64,000 nucleotides of DNA from the NCBI GenBank assembly GCA_021904315.1, contig CM038908.1, positions 28,602,501-28,666,500 on the forward strand, in the 5' to 3' direction. A program made the translations under genes and the position numbers. The stretch is from Sphagnum magellanicum (taxonomy: Eukaryota; Streptophyta; Sphagnopsida; Sphagnales; Sphagnaceae). Below the pieces are notes generated by a model that was not told the origin of the DNA, searched no databases, and worked only from the letters and a program-made list of their open reading frames with translations. Shown here in pieces: positions 43,318-57,235 of the stretch; position 1 is the first letter of the stretch, and each line of letters begins with the position of its first letter.

Positions 43318-45670
43318 TCAAGTGTGGTTTTACCAATCATGAATTTCTGGACAAAACCGTCCACGAGAATATATATACAACCAAATGTCAGCTTATGCTT
43401 TTGGAATCTCTTCCAATTTGTGCACCCAGTTGCTTTTTCAGGAATGCCTTGAAGGTGTTACTAAAGTTGCTCAAGGGTTTCATTTAAATTTTGAAACTTG
43501 ACATCCTTTAAATTCTCCCTTGTTTTTAATACCTTTGTACATTTTTGGATAATCAGGCTGTGTGTTTATACTTACTTACAATTTAGCGTCATTAAGTGAG
43601 CCAAACAGCGCCCGGGCCAGAACCCAATTGATGTTAAGTCTGATGAAGCAATTCAGATCTAACCGTCTGACATTGCACTAAGAATCTAGCAAGGATGCCT
43701 TGCTGCTGACAGCTCAGCAATTCAGCCAAAGGTGTGATGGCAGTTAGTGGCAATGAACCTCTAAACCTCTCTCAAACACTTAAACACTTTGATAGGCAGG
43801 GCAAACCAACAAGGAGTGATCCTCATCCTCAACCGCACCCAAGTTGCATAATTTGCAATAATTTATAAATAAAGCTTAGCTTTGCAGGGTTTTGATGAGT
43901 TTCATTTACTTTTGACATTTTCCTTCAACCTTGGATTTTATTATCAAAGGGCGTTGTTTCTTTGAATAATGGCCTCCATGAGGCAGGCCCCATCCTGGTA
44001 AAACACCAGTCCAAAAGGCTTTATTGAGCATAAAGACCTCCATCAGCTTTTTTTTCCCCCTTCATACCCAGTGGGTATCATGGGCCAAAAAAATTATAAA
44101 TTGCAAAGCATTTTGGAAAAATGAAACATGCACCCCAGCAAGCTTTTTTTTTTTTTTTTTGAAATGCTCCACCAATAGTGCAAGAAAAATTACACTCTAT
44201 ACGGAGCTGTCCAATTACACTAGAAAAATTATATCCATAGAATCAATATATTGTAATAATAGATATTTAGCCTTGCACTATGAAAATGTTTCTCACTTAC
44301 CTTTAGCCTTACCTAATTTGATATTTTTGCAAAGCCTATGTGACTTTACTTTTATGCAAATTGGAAATTCTTAAAACCATATATACCTTCAGCTGGCTCA
44401 TATATATTTCTCGAAAATTGTTATTATTCTTACTCATATGATATGTTAAGATCTACATACCTTCCCAAAATGGGTGTGGAATATTTGGCATTTGATGTGA
44501 GTTAATAACAAATATAGGCTATTCATTTCAATTTACAAATTCATGAAGTTTCATATGTGACAAGAGATGTTCATGTTCCAACCATCACACAAGTGGAGGT
44601 AGAATGTGTAGGTTTAACTTTAAGCCTTAACCCTCTTGTGTTTCATTTTGTTTATTTTGATTTTTTTCATTTTATTTTACATTGAAATGAACCAAAAAAT
44701 GAATGTGGGTTGTAGGGGTTATTAATTGCCTTGTTGCAAAATTACAAGGAAAATTCTTTGCTTGTGACATCATGGATAATTTAAGTGTGGTGTACCCACA
44801 ATAGTGTTGGGAGTTCGATACAAAAGAAAGTTTCCACAAACATTTGAATGTGATTACAACAACATTTTGCCACCCAAAGAAGCCAAACAATAATGATGTA
44901 TGGGTACTTAAGGCTTCGCTAATAACTTCTTTTGACATTCAACAATATATGTTTCAGTTAGCCATGAAATCAAATGCATGTGCCACAATGGGTAAGCCAT
45001 TTGATGTGAATCCTTTTACATGCTTCTAATGCACTTTTTTAATATTCAAATGATTGCTCGTTTTTTTTCCATTGTAGTTCAAGTTGGCTTGAATTGCCAT
45101 GTGACAAGTCTTTAGGAATGTAGAAGATGAGTGGTGTTTTAGTTCTTTGGCATTTTGCAAATCCAAATTATGCAACTGGTTCATTACCAACCTAGGTTTA
45201 ATGGTTATAATGTTTTCCCAAAACTTCTATATCCATATGCAAAACCATATGAATAGTGACACACAAAATATCTTCGATATGGTGTAGGAGCTTAAATATA
45301 GGGCTTTCCAATTTCAGCTTTAAAATGTTTCAACAACATTACAAGTTACAATTATTGGTTGGTTGTTTGTATAAGTGAAGTTGGTGATCCAAAATGGATA
45401 CCACCTCTTATTTATAACAACCTTTTGTTTGGAAATTGATATTATATTATGGCTTGAAGGTGGTTTTGTATTTAAATAGCCTTGTTTTGTAGGGCACTTG
45501 TGTTGGAGTGGACAGTCTAAATGGTTCAATCCCCTCACAAGTGACTATTTTTGTTTGTTTCCAGTTTGTGGAACTCGCGTTATAACTTATGTGCACATGC
45601 ATTGTGATTTGTTGCGTTGAATTTTGAGCAATGAGCATTATGATTAAGGACCTAGGGTCTCCATGATTTA

Positions 45671-45997
45671 GGGTCATTTTAGATGAGGGTCCAAGGTCCA
45701 ATGAAATGGAAAAATCTTCTTAGATGAGAGTCATAAATTGGACCCACAACCTTTAAGTGAAGGTCCAAGACCAAAAAGTGACAAATTGAGGCTAAACTTG
45801 CGTGGCACCATTTTGGAGGGCAATTCCATTGGTTCAGACCGCCCTCGAAAAAAACTAAAAAGGAGAGCTCGCAATTTAAGAACCAAGATGCAAGCTAGGG
45901 TCCTAGGCACAATCCAACTCAAGGATTCAATTTGCTTCAAATGAGTCCAAATTGATTCTTAGGAATTTGGACCGTGGAACCCCATCTAAAATGGGCC
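45671..45997. mobile_element. PIF/Harbinger-related MITE (327 bp)
   Basis: The ends are GGGTCATTTTAGATGAGGGT then CC and, on the opposite strand, GGCCCATTTTAGATGGGGTT then CC: an imperfect terminal inverted repeat of about 25 bases. TTA flanks both sides (45668-45670 and 45998-46000), the target duplication typical of PIF/Harbinger. The left ~240 bases match 57839-58085 and the right ~75 match about 60965-61026, the two ends of the larger Harbinger element. It encodes nothing, so it is best read as an internal-deletion derivative of that family. Confidence 0.85.
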
Positions 45998-47429
45998 TTA
46001 GTAAGGTTGCTAAGATTTATCCTTTTGAGAATTGGCAAGAGCCAAAAATTCTTCAACAATCTGACCCTTGTAGCGAGAAATAGTAACCTTGAAAATTAAA
46101 AAAATTGCCTAATAAAATTCCATTTCCCCTTAATCTATAGCTGAAAGATTACTTTGCTCATTGCAACCAATGGCAACCCCATTGGCAGATTCTAGGACTC
46201 TCAACTTGAGATTTGTGGAATAGAGGGAGCTGTGCATGCTGATGAGTACCCTTTGTATTCTTATTTTCATATAGCCCATGTGCTCCATTTATCCATCTAA
46301 AGCTCCAACTGATTACGTCTGATTTTTTTGTTGCTATAGCCATGAGTTCAAATTCTCCCTATTGCATCCAACTTGAAATTTGCACGTTTCTTTGTTGATC
46401 TGCTACTGGGGAAAGTGAAAAGGAATATGATGACTCAAAAGACCCCAGTTATCTCATAGGATTCTGTGGCAAAGATCAAGCAAAAACATTGGGTTTATCT
46501 CAGTGTAGAGTGATTCAACCAATTGAATGAATTCTGAATTTTCCAACTCTCTTGACCTTGCAACTCCATTAGATCACAGGACCCGCCCCTTACAAACTTT
46601 GCAAGATCTAGTAAGGGTACTTACTACAATGGAATTGTACACATGCTTTCTCCATGTCATATACTTTACAGAAATAAGTTATATTCTTAGATAAGGACTC
46701 AGGATAATTACAAAAAAATTTATCTCATGGGATTCTGTGAAGGACACAAAAGAGGATTCTTTCTTTCCTGACTGCACTTGCTTGGAGGTGCACAATAAAT
46801 CAGCACCCTGATAATCACAGTGATCTGTTGCTGTTTCTAATAACCTCCCAACATGGAATATGCATGGTATTGAGACTGGTATAAAACTGGTACAAGGTTG
46901 GTATTACCTCAAGTCCCTAGCAGCCTGCTGGTATAGGAGTAGTAAAGGCTGGTGGTATTGCCTCAGCTCATATCATCAGACTGGTAAGCTCCTTGCTACC
47001 AGTGCCAATACCAGGCCCAGGTGTACATTGTACAAGATCAACACTAGCAGTCAGTCACCGAGGCGTCTTTTGGATATGAGGAAACATGAAAACCAGAGGT
47101 GATTTCAAAACCAAATCTGCAGTTACGAGTCTCCACTTACACATGACGACTTGCAGTAGCAGTGACTGGCCCACTGGCTAGCTAGCAATTGTCTTTTCAT
47201 CGTGCTGGTACTTGGCCCAATCCTGCTGCCTCCTGCAAAATTCGTACAAGGAATTCACATGGAAGTTGAGATGGAAGTTATAGGTGTCGACTTTCAACAA
47301 GTCCTCCGCACAAGTTCATTGAATGTATTGCAAAAAAATCCTCAACGACTCATTGATCAGGCCAAATTTCAGCTCATCTACCCTTCCTTTTTGTAATGAG
47401 CTTGGTATTCACATTTTCGGGCTTGTCTT

Positions 47430-47575
47430 TCTTCACCTTTTTTTGTGCCCTGCATGGTTCTTCACAGAGTTCTACCCTGCGTAGTTCTACTTGCTTTTCA
47501 GCTTGCTTTTTTCACCCTTTTTGTGCCCTGCATGGTTTCTTCACAGAATTGCTTTATATAGTTCTACTGGTTTTG
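47430..47575 (+). repeat. ~80-bp tandem duplication
   Basis: TTTTGTGCCCTGCATGGTTC then TTCACAGA and a TAGTTCTACT-type end occurs at about 47441 and again at about 47518. Two short frames here are repeat artefacts. Confidence 0.7.
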
Positions 47576-50084
47576 GATGTTTTGCAAAACAAAAATTTTG
47601 TTTCTTTTGTTTTGTAAGTTCTACTGGTCGATACCAAATTCAAATTCATCACCTCTCAATAGACACTGTGCATACCAACCAACATCATAAATTTTCAGCT
47701 TAATTTAACATAAAATCAACATCAAACTAACCAAACCCTCCAACAAATTCAAACCACTATGCACAAAGTTGAACATTGTTAACCACTTTTTTTTTTGGCT
47801 GGACAGAGCTCGTTTTAAAGGGTGTTTAGAATCTTGCATGTTGAGGAGCTATATGAACTAGTATATTAGGAGACTCTCTTTTTTTCACTTACATAACCTT
47901 AGGATACAACCCAATATATATACCCATTTTTACAATCAAACATACCATCACCATACCCTAATCTAGGGTAAATCTTTTAAATTTATATCTTATTTAAGTT
48001 TGAGCTAAGGTTTGAATCTTGGCAGAATTCATTTGCCCCAGTGATTAGTTTGCAAAGTTGGGGGGAAACTAGCCTAAGGCACATGTTCGATTTGAAACCA
48101 TTTTAAGGTTAACACTTTTTTTTCTTCTTTTTGTTTTGTTTTTCTCTTTCATCATCTATTTGTTGCTATTCCTACCATCTCTATTATCGTAGGGATTTGG
48201 ATGAGATGAAAAGGTAGGTGAAATTTATGATGAATGTTGTTATGAATTAGTTTTTAGGGCTGAAATGTGCCCTATAAGTGGTAGTACCCATACAAGAACT
48301 ACATACAATAAGCATAAATGAAATCTAAGCTTATGAGGAGGATGATAAAAAAAAAATTTGTTGTGCACTTCAAATATTCAATTTTGACCATTAATATCAA
48401 TATAGGTTACCTTCACATTTGCATGAGGGCTAGGTTTTTTGTTCAGTTTTTTAATGTAGCCAAAGTGACGATCATCCATAAGATGGTTTTAGCTAGATTT
48501 GGTGATAAGAAAATATGAATATAAGAAATTTTCTAAACATCCCTCTATATTTTCACCACATGTTGAAACCCATGGTAGAATTTAGTGATTTTTGAATTTT
48601 TTAAGATGTTTTTTTTTCAAATTTTGGCTACTGAAATACTTTTTAAAAACACTAAAATTTCACCAATTTGAAAAAAAAAAAAAGTTGCCATTTGGAAACA
48701 AATTGCCCAAATAAAAGACCCATGCTTAGGGCATTCATGGGGTAAAATCCAAGATCAGAGTATTACTACCCTTCTATACCTTTACCTTCATGCTATAACC
48801 AACACCTAACATGTTTGCCATGAGGATAAATGTTTTTAGTGACATACATACGCCCTTTACCTTGAGGGCAATTTTTCAAAAAACCACATATACCTTTCAC
48901 ATTAAAGTTCATTTTTAAAGTAACCATATGCATGCTTACCTTGAGGATGGGCAAAATCATTACCCTCCAAACATTGGTTTGAACATGAATTGCTTGCATT
49001 GGGTGATTTGAATTGAACCAAATCCTTATAAGTTATGATCAATTCATGTTCGTTTAGATTTTTTACTTCTAGAAAGTGACTCGGGGTGCCATGGCTAAGG
49101 GTCATTGATCCCCTTACCTACTTACGTGTCATCTCCCCTTAGCATCATAGGTCTTCGTTAATTGGCTTATTTATATCATGTTGCTCCATGTATTGTGTGA
49201 CATGGTTCTCAAAGAGGCATGAAGTTGTTCGATTCAATTTTATGGCCAAGTGTTGGGATGATAAATATGGGTTGGTGTGTTAGGCTACTTACGCCCATTG
49301 TGAATGATGGCTCTACCATGTGCATAACATGGGTCAACATGAACATGCAGTGCATCTTGTTCTTCACTTGAAATTTGCTCTCAAAATAAGTCCATTTCCA
49401 ACCATAATTACATTAGAAAAAACTTTAGTTACATTATGTGTTAAAATGAGTGTCAATTGTTATGTTTTAAAGGATTTGGAAATGTGAATGGTACCAAATT
49501 TATGTGAAGTTCAACACGAGTAAGAAGATCAAGCTTGCAACTACCTATTGCAGAGGGTTACAACAAGGGATTTAAGACATTTGAAATTTAAAAGCGACTA
49601 ATAAAAAAACACAATACATTGCAATTATAATTTGTTTGAAAATGACAATGAAAATGCACAAAGTGTGAACCAATGTTGGTTTGGTATAAGTATTTATAAT
49701 ACCAATTCAGTTTTAATATCTAAATGCTAGCAACAATGACATACCAATATAAAACTATAAAAAAATTGATAGAAATTAGGTACCAATATGGTATAAATAA
49801 CACATACATTATGAATGGGTGATGTAATGGTGTCAATATAGGTATGATTAGGGTGAAAGCACAATAGGGGACCCTTTTTGGATATTTTATTCTAGTATTG
49901 TAGGATGTACAATATAATTGCTCCAAAATGTGATGCATTTGGATGATGTTTGGGTCTTATAATATTTATTTTTACAAATCTATTGTTATCTAATATTAAT
50001 TTAAAGATAAATTCAATAATCTAAATCCATTGGATCCATAGATATATTTGTGGTATACACAAGTAGAGTAAAGTTGCCCATCAT

Positions 50085-50580
50085 CGAACATGTACCTATC
50101 ATTGAACACTGTCCAATATTTTACTCATTCTTTAACTAAATTGAGTGATTTTTGTGTCATTGGACACACAAATTGGAGGTTGACAAATTTTCTTTGATCA
50201 TCATAAGTAAAAGAGCAATGTAGAAAACACAAGAGGAAGATGATGAATGATAGTTTGCTTCAAAATTATTGACAAAAAAACTTTAGACCCTTCTTTAGTT
50301 CCAACCTCATCTCTTCCTCATTTTTAGTTCATTTCAAATCATTTCAAACTTGATGGGTGCACCAACTAGGGCTTCACAAAACTTCTTTGTATTCTAAAAG
50401 AAAAAATGCAATGATAAAAAATTTGAAACTCAAAATTTTAATCTATTTTAATTTGCTCATCACTAAACATTGAACCCCCGTACAACAAACACCCTATATC
50501 TTTTTCATTCCTTTATCAAATTAAGCAATTTTTGTGGCAAATGCTAGGTGGAAGATTATGAATATTCTTTGAACTTCAAA
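50085..50580 (+). repeat. Diverged direct duplication, ~370 bp apart
   Basis: The order CATTGAACACTGTCCAATAT, TTTAACTAAATTGAGTGATT, GGAGGTTGACAAATTTTCTT, GTAAAAGAGCAATGTAG at 50099-50224 recurs diverged at about 50460-50600 (ACATTGAACCCCC, TTTATCAAATTAAGCAATTT, GGAAGATTATGAATATTCTT, AAAGCAAAGATACAATGTG). Possibly two old copies of one element. Confidence 0.5.
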
Positions 50581-53131
50581 AGCAAAGATACAATGTGTGA
50601 GAATTTGGCCTCCTTTGTTTTTTTAAGTGTTAGCTCACCAACCTACCTACAACAAAACCAATTTCTCATTTCAAATTGCATTAACATTAAAGCTTGATTA
50701 GTCACAAAAATAATCATTCGAAATGGAGTTCAAAACAAAACCATTTTAATTATGCTTAGTGTCTTCCATGTGAATGTGATTGTTTATCAAATTTCAAATT
50801 TATCACACATTTATCACGTCCTTTTTTTAAAAACCTTTATTTACATGAAAATTCTCAAATTCTTCATGTGGTTCACAAACACGATTCAAACTATGTGAAA
50901 TCAAATAGTTAAATATATCTTCAACTTTCATAAGAATTTAAAATCATTTCAATTTTTTTGAAATAAAATTATGTTTTTAAATGCAATCTTACATGCATTT
51001 TTTTAATATATATTTTAACATCACATAATATGAAATCAAAAAATATTTTTTCTTCAATAATTGACTTGTATATTTAATGGGTTATCATAGTATGCAAAAA
51101 CATGAAATTTTTTAAAAATAATTTGGCATCATTGAAATTTTTAAATACACCACCTAGAAAAAAATATACAATGATGCACAAAAAGGATCCCATGAAGTGT
51201 GCTTTGATTCATTGTGTTATACCAGATGGTATATGTAATGACCATTGATATCAATGTTGAATTATGAACATAAATGTCATTAGTATTAATTTGAAAAGTT
51301 TTTGAGACCTCCCTTTTTGTGCACCAATCCATGCACCCAATCATGTTTAGTTGTTTCATGTCCTTATAGCAATTAAAAAATTTAGAATATTAATATCAAT
51401 TTTTTAGAATGATTATTGAATTAATAGATTGGATTTTGAAACATCAAATCAAATTAATTCACTTTTATTTTTTGAATTCAATAGAGGTATTTTGTTGTCA
51501 CCAAACCTTTAAAAATGGATGGCAATGATGAAACTTAACATGAATCTTGCATGTGATTTTGATTTTGTCCATTGTCATTGAATGTAACTTGGACCAAAAA
51601 ACTTGATTGAATGTAAAGGCAAGATAATGGTGAGGGAAAAAAAAAAAACCTTTTACTTTGTCAAACATGATCCTAAATTGTAACAATTTGGTAGCACAAA
51701 AGTGTGGACACCTTTGAGAGGTGGGTTCAATGGATCCTTGTAATGTTATTGACATAGGCTACCCAAAGCATGATGATCTTCATCATAACTTTGGAAATTA
51801 GGTGGGATTTCATGTGTCCACCTTTAATTAAACCATAACTCATGCAAAAATACATATGAAACCATCAACAATCATTATGTTAAGTTGTCATGTACATGTT
51901 GCTAATTTGGTTTGTATTCATGTTTTTATTCTTGAATTGTTTTGTCACATGAATGAACATTATTTTCGTTCTTAGGCCATATAATATTTGTGATTATGAT
52001 TGGGTAGCCTATTTTTGAAATTTTTGATTTGACTTCAATTGAAACTAATGAAAAGTATCATCAAAATATTTTCTATGACATTTCAAAATACAACGGAGAA
52101 TATTAAAGCTTCAAACTAAAAAATACTTGTCAATATTGAGGTGATGCAATATTTATGTTTTTTCACATGAATCTACATGCATGATTTTCACTTCTATCTA
52201 AAGATGTCAACTTAAAATGAAGTTGAAAACAAGAACCAATCTTAAACCATGCCTTTCATTGGAATTTTTGTAACACATAAATATCATAACTAAAGGCAGT
52301 TCCATAACATTTAATCATTATAAGATTTGATCTTTCAAATTTTATAAATAAATCAACATTACAAATTACTATTACCCTAATTAAGTTAACAGGGAAAAAT
52401 TTGTTTCAATGTGAACTTGATGGTGTTTACTTAATGTTGGTGAGGAATGGGGAGGTTGGGGATCACTTGAGGACATGAAGGTAGGTAAGGTGAACATGAC
52501 TTATGACATTGTTTAGTTGGGCTTGAACTTAAGGGTGGTGGACAAACACAAGGAGATGGCTAAAACTTGCATGTATTTTTCAATTCACCTTGAAATCATG
52601 TCTTTAATGACAAAATGTCTATGCTTTGAGAATAGTGACACCTATTAACACCTAAATGGATTGAAATGATAAACAATTCATCCATACCATACCAAACATG
52701 TTAGATAGGTTGTTTAATATGCAAATGTCTTACTCATCTATGGCTTTGTTGATAACATCATATTCTAATTCATCTTGTTGTGCATTTGCCTCCAAGAGGA
52801 ATGCATCAATTTCCAAGATTACTTCCATTTGTGGAAAGTAAACTATAATTAATGTATTTTTTGCACAACAAAACAATAGGACCCAAATGAATTCTCAAAA
52901 TAATTCTAAGATGGGCTTAAACAACATAATTCATTTGTAGAATAAATAAATATGATTGTCAATTCACTTTGTTGACAAAATCAATGCTCACAATTATTGG
53001 CACAATGCCATAGTTGAATTTTTAATGTCAACTTGTGGGTATTGGGACAAAGGACATGAGAAAGGGCAATGGCCAAAGATACATACCTTCACACCTTCAA
53101 TGCCAATTAATTGAGCACAAACAACATTTAA

Positions 53132-53400
53132 TGGTGATTTTACTCTTCATGTGAAATATTACAAAAGATGTTTCTTGATATCCACATCTTTCCAACCTAC
53201 TTTGCATATGTCCATTTCACTTATTGCATAACACACTTGAAAATCCATGGTGTTTTTCTTGTGCATGTGAAATCTTGCAAAAGATATTTCACGATCCACA
53301 TCTTTCTACCTTGTTTTACAATCTATTGGTTAATTCACTAATACTAAATGCACTTGGAAATCCATAATGATTTTCTTCTTCACATGAAATAATCCTCCAA
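53132..53400 (+). repeat. ~120-bp degenerate tandem repeats, two full copies plus a partial
   Basis: TGGTGATTTTACTCTTCATG, AAAAGATGTTTCTTGATATC, CCACATCTTTCCAACCT and ACACTTGAAAATCCA recur as TGGTGTTTTTCTTGTGCATG, AAAAGATATTTCACGATCC, ACATCTTTCTACCTTG and GCACTTGGAAATCCA, followed by a third start at about 53369. Non-coding. Confidence 0.8.
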
Positions 53401-56400
53401 AATACAACAATAAGAAATCGGTTGACACTTCGCTACTTACATCAATTGAACTTATATCTTGATTTTAAAAAATCTCCTTGATGTTCTTACCAACAATAAT
53501 GGTTTTTTTTCATGCATCATTATTTTGGTCTCTACTATATGCACTAATGCATATTTCTTACTATGTTTTATAAGTGGAGGAATGAATGGCATAATTTTTT
53601 GAATTGTGTTTCCCTTCTTCCACATGCAAATGTGATGTCCTTATAATGTTCATATATAATGAATGTAGAAGTAAACCAAAAATGTGTTATTTGGCATATA
53701 TATACTGGATTAGACACAAAGTGAATGCAAAGTTTTCATAGGTTCTTCGTAGAAAAAAAGTATATTAAAGCAATCTCAAACTATAATATTTTGATGCCTT
53801 CTCAATTCTTTTAAAAGTAATCCAATTTTAATCTTATACTCTCAATTTGATTCAAGGAGCTCTCAAACTCTAGCAAATTTACAAGGGGTGCTTGGTTTTG
53901 GGGAAAATTAGGTTCTTTTGATGAAGTTGATTTGGAATCCATTAGTTATTCCAAAGCAAGTTCAACACTCAATTTATGCAACAATTATTATGTGCAATAA
54001 TCTTGGAACTAAAAGTTTGGCAAGCTTCATCATTATGTTAAGGACATGTTACATGATGATGATACCCAAAATACCCATTTCCCAATATTTAAAATATAAA
54101 GTGCAACTTATTGAACTTTTAAAATATATATTTAAATGTAAATAGGATGTTTAGAATTGAGAACACATTTAGAATATTCTCAAATTTAATATATTTTGAA
54201 AAAAAAAATTATTTCATAACATACCAAAAACAAACCCCTTTTATCTCACATGTTTTGTAAAATATACCCAAAAAAATTCCTTTAGAAACAAGTCTTTAAG
54301 GTTTTAATAAATTACATTTTTGGGTGAAATCATAATCAAACGAGCCAACAATGACAAAGGATTCAACCACAATTGGGTCCTCTGTGGACATTTTAACTTT
54401 TTCATAAAAAAGGTTTTTTGAAAGATTTATTTTGTAACATATTTTTTAAAATATTTAAATTTTCCCCAATAAATTTTATTATTTTAAAAACTCTTTTTGA
54501 ATAAATATGAATTTTTTAAAAATGTATAAATTCTGTCAAATTCTATGTTTCATTTTTGAAAAATGATCATAATTTTGAATTATGTTAAAATATAATAACT
54601 ACTTTAAGTTTTAGTTTTTTATATCATAAGCTACAACTTTGTTCAGATGTCATACACATTATGACCCATTTACATTTATCAAATGACTCTTAAAATTTGA
54701 ACATTTTGAAATTATATTTTGAATTTCTAAACATTTCAAGTACCATAATTTTTAAATTATGAATGTTTTTCATATGTGGATGGTAGGTTATCATCATTTA
54801 ATTTTTTTCCCATCAAATTTTATTTACTAAAACAGTCCTTAGCCTAGTGTTTTATAAAACTAATTTTGAGTGTTAAAGTTCAAAAATCTTTTACTAAAAC
54901 CAAGATTCAATTTATGAAATTAAATGATTTTTTTAAAAAATCTTCAACACTCATATAAATCATTTAGCACAAATTTCTTTGATCAACATGAAACTAAAGT
55001 GGCATCACATAAATATGTTTGACAAAGTTAATAGTTTTTTGGTTGTTCAACATAGTTTTTGGCTTGCTTGATTATGATCACATCTTTGTTGAGTAGAAAA
55101 GTTAGGCATATGTTTTATTGACATTAATTATCTAATATTGCTTCTAATCATATATTAAGCTTATCAATTTTCAATACAACCAATGACCCACACATTCTTA
55201 CAAATTTGTTTACTGATTCATAAATGTGGATCATGTGCATACTTCTTATGGATATTGTCTATATAACAAAAGCATGTCAAATTTATTTGCCACTACTTGT
55301 GGGGGGGATTTGAGGTTTCTATCTACAAGATGAATTTGGTCCTAGAGTCTTTGCATTTAATCAAATAAAAATGTTACTAAGTTTTCACATGTTTATTTAA
55401 CAACTAATTGATTTAAGGTTTATGGTTTTAGAATACAAGAATTAGATTAGCAATAAGTACTTTGGAATCACAAAATGAGTCAAGTTACAATCAAGTGACA
55501 TAATCAAAGGATCAACTTCATCTCATTCCACAACTCCTCTTTTGAAATCTTTGCATCTATGTCTCCAATGCAATCCAAAATTCTTAATGCAAATGATAGA
55601 ATATCACAACACCTCCATTGGACATTGAATTACAAACACAAAATGCCATAGACTAGTAGTATGTGTCCAAAGAAAATCTTGCCATCACCAAAAGAATTGA
55701 AAAGTCTTCTTATCTAGTCGAAGACAATTTACTTCAATGATGCTTACAACATCTTCTAAGGGGAGAATATTGGTTTCATCTTGCACATTGTTCATACATA
55801 CACAAGTAGTTGGGTTGTGACATTGTTTAGATAATAGTACAACCCAACATCTTGATTCATCAAATTTAATAAATTGTGCCATACCACCTATTGTAGTTTG
55901 ATCGAGACATCATGGAACTTGTGAGCAAAATGCAAAGCAAAAAAATGATGGCAAAACACCTTGGATATCTATAAACATTGTGAAATGGAATATGGAGTGA
56001 AATTCAAGGATACCTATATTTTTTTTGTGTTATATTTAATGAAAGTGGAACATGATCTTGTTTCACACCAAACCAAGTTCTCTTTTATTTTTTAAAACAC
56101 AAAAAATAGAAGTTTTTACAAATCTAAAAGGATGTTTTTATGATAATACCAAATGTTATGTTAGATCTCTAAAAGAGCCATAATTTAAATTTAAAAATTC
56201 AATACAAACCCAAAAACCCAACAACTTTGGTCTCTACCCATAGACCTCAATTTTTTTGGTTTGCACCATTAATTTAAATACATCCATTTATAAATAAGTG
56301 AATATAAATATATTACGCCTATTATAAATCAACTCCTACTCTATTATTCATAATAATGTTTCTATTTATACAACTTTTTTTTCAAATTTGAACAATTTTG

Positions 56401-57079
56401 TGTTTTACAATTTGTTGGAATAAAATTTTAATTCACCATGAATTTTGAGCCTAGTTTGACCCTTTAGTTAATGTATTATCCCCCGACTTGAACAAAGATC
56501 AAATGTACACACTATTGAACAAATCATGTTTAAGTATAATCATCCCCATTTGAATGTAAGAGTAAAGTGAATGAAATTGGGTATTGTTTCATGAAATTGG
56601 ACATTAATTCACAAGATTTGCATGACCTTATTCAAACAAGGCTTGAATTTAATGAAAAGTATGAGTAGTAATAGAGGCACATGTAAGGCAAATCCAAAAA
56701 TTGGGGTGTAATTCCCTTAAGAGTCAATTTAGGTGATAAAACTAGTTTGGTCTTTTTTTTTTCTGAATTTTTCATTTCATTTCAATTTTCTACCAAACTA
56801 AGGCTCACTAGACTCGAGTTCTTGGATACAATTTTCCAACTCTATTGGGTATCCACAAAACATAATCCCCCTATTAAATACAAAGGACATATTGTTGATG
56901 TTCTATTTTTGAAGTTACTAGTACCCAACCATTGCATGGGTACATATTTGTTCTTTTTTAATAGCTTGGGCTCCCCATTGTTGTGCATTACCAATGACGA
57001 TGGAATGATGAAAAAATGAGTTGACTTTGTGGAAACTAAGTTCCATTTGAATGAACATATTGAATGATATCATGTGCAA

Positions 57080-57235
57080 CTTGAATTGAATTGAAATTCG
57101 ATTGATTTAAAATTCAATGGAATTGAATTAAATACATTGAATGAAATTCAAAATTTTACATTGAAAGCAATTCAAATTTCATTGGATGAAATGAAATTTA
57201 AAATTAAATTGAATTGAAATTGAATTGCAAAAAAA
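57080..57235. repeat. Low-complexity GAATTGAAATT-rich tract
   Basis: Repeated GAATTGAA, AATTCAAT and GAAATTCAAA motifs on both strands give a locally self-complementary AT-rich tract just left of the Harbinger element. Confidence 0.7.

Larger units (their letters stand above)
41200..45667. other. Intergenic DNA with simple repeats, no gene recognised
   Basis: No supported coding region. It contains a CCCCTTTTTTTTTT / AAAAAAAAAAGGGG inverted repeat at about 41511-41550, TTTA repeats at 42661-42688 and a CTCC-rich tract at about 43272-43317. Confidence 0.6.

Noticed and set aside
45515-45540. GGTTCAATCCCC, tRNA T-loop-like
   Set aside because: No matching acceptor, D or anticodon arms within tRNA distance.
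55685-55882. Minus-strand frame with coding-like composition (DESRCWVVLLSKQCHN)
   Set aside because: Considered as a transposase or DUF fragment, but no signature motif could be matched.
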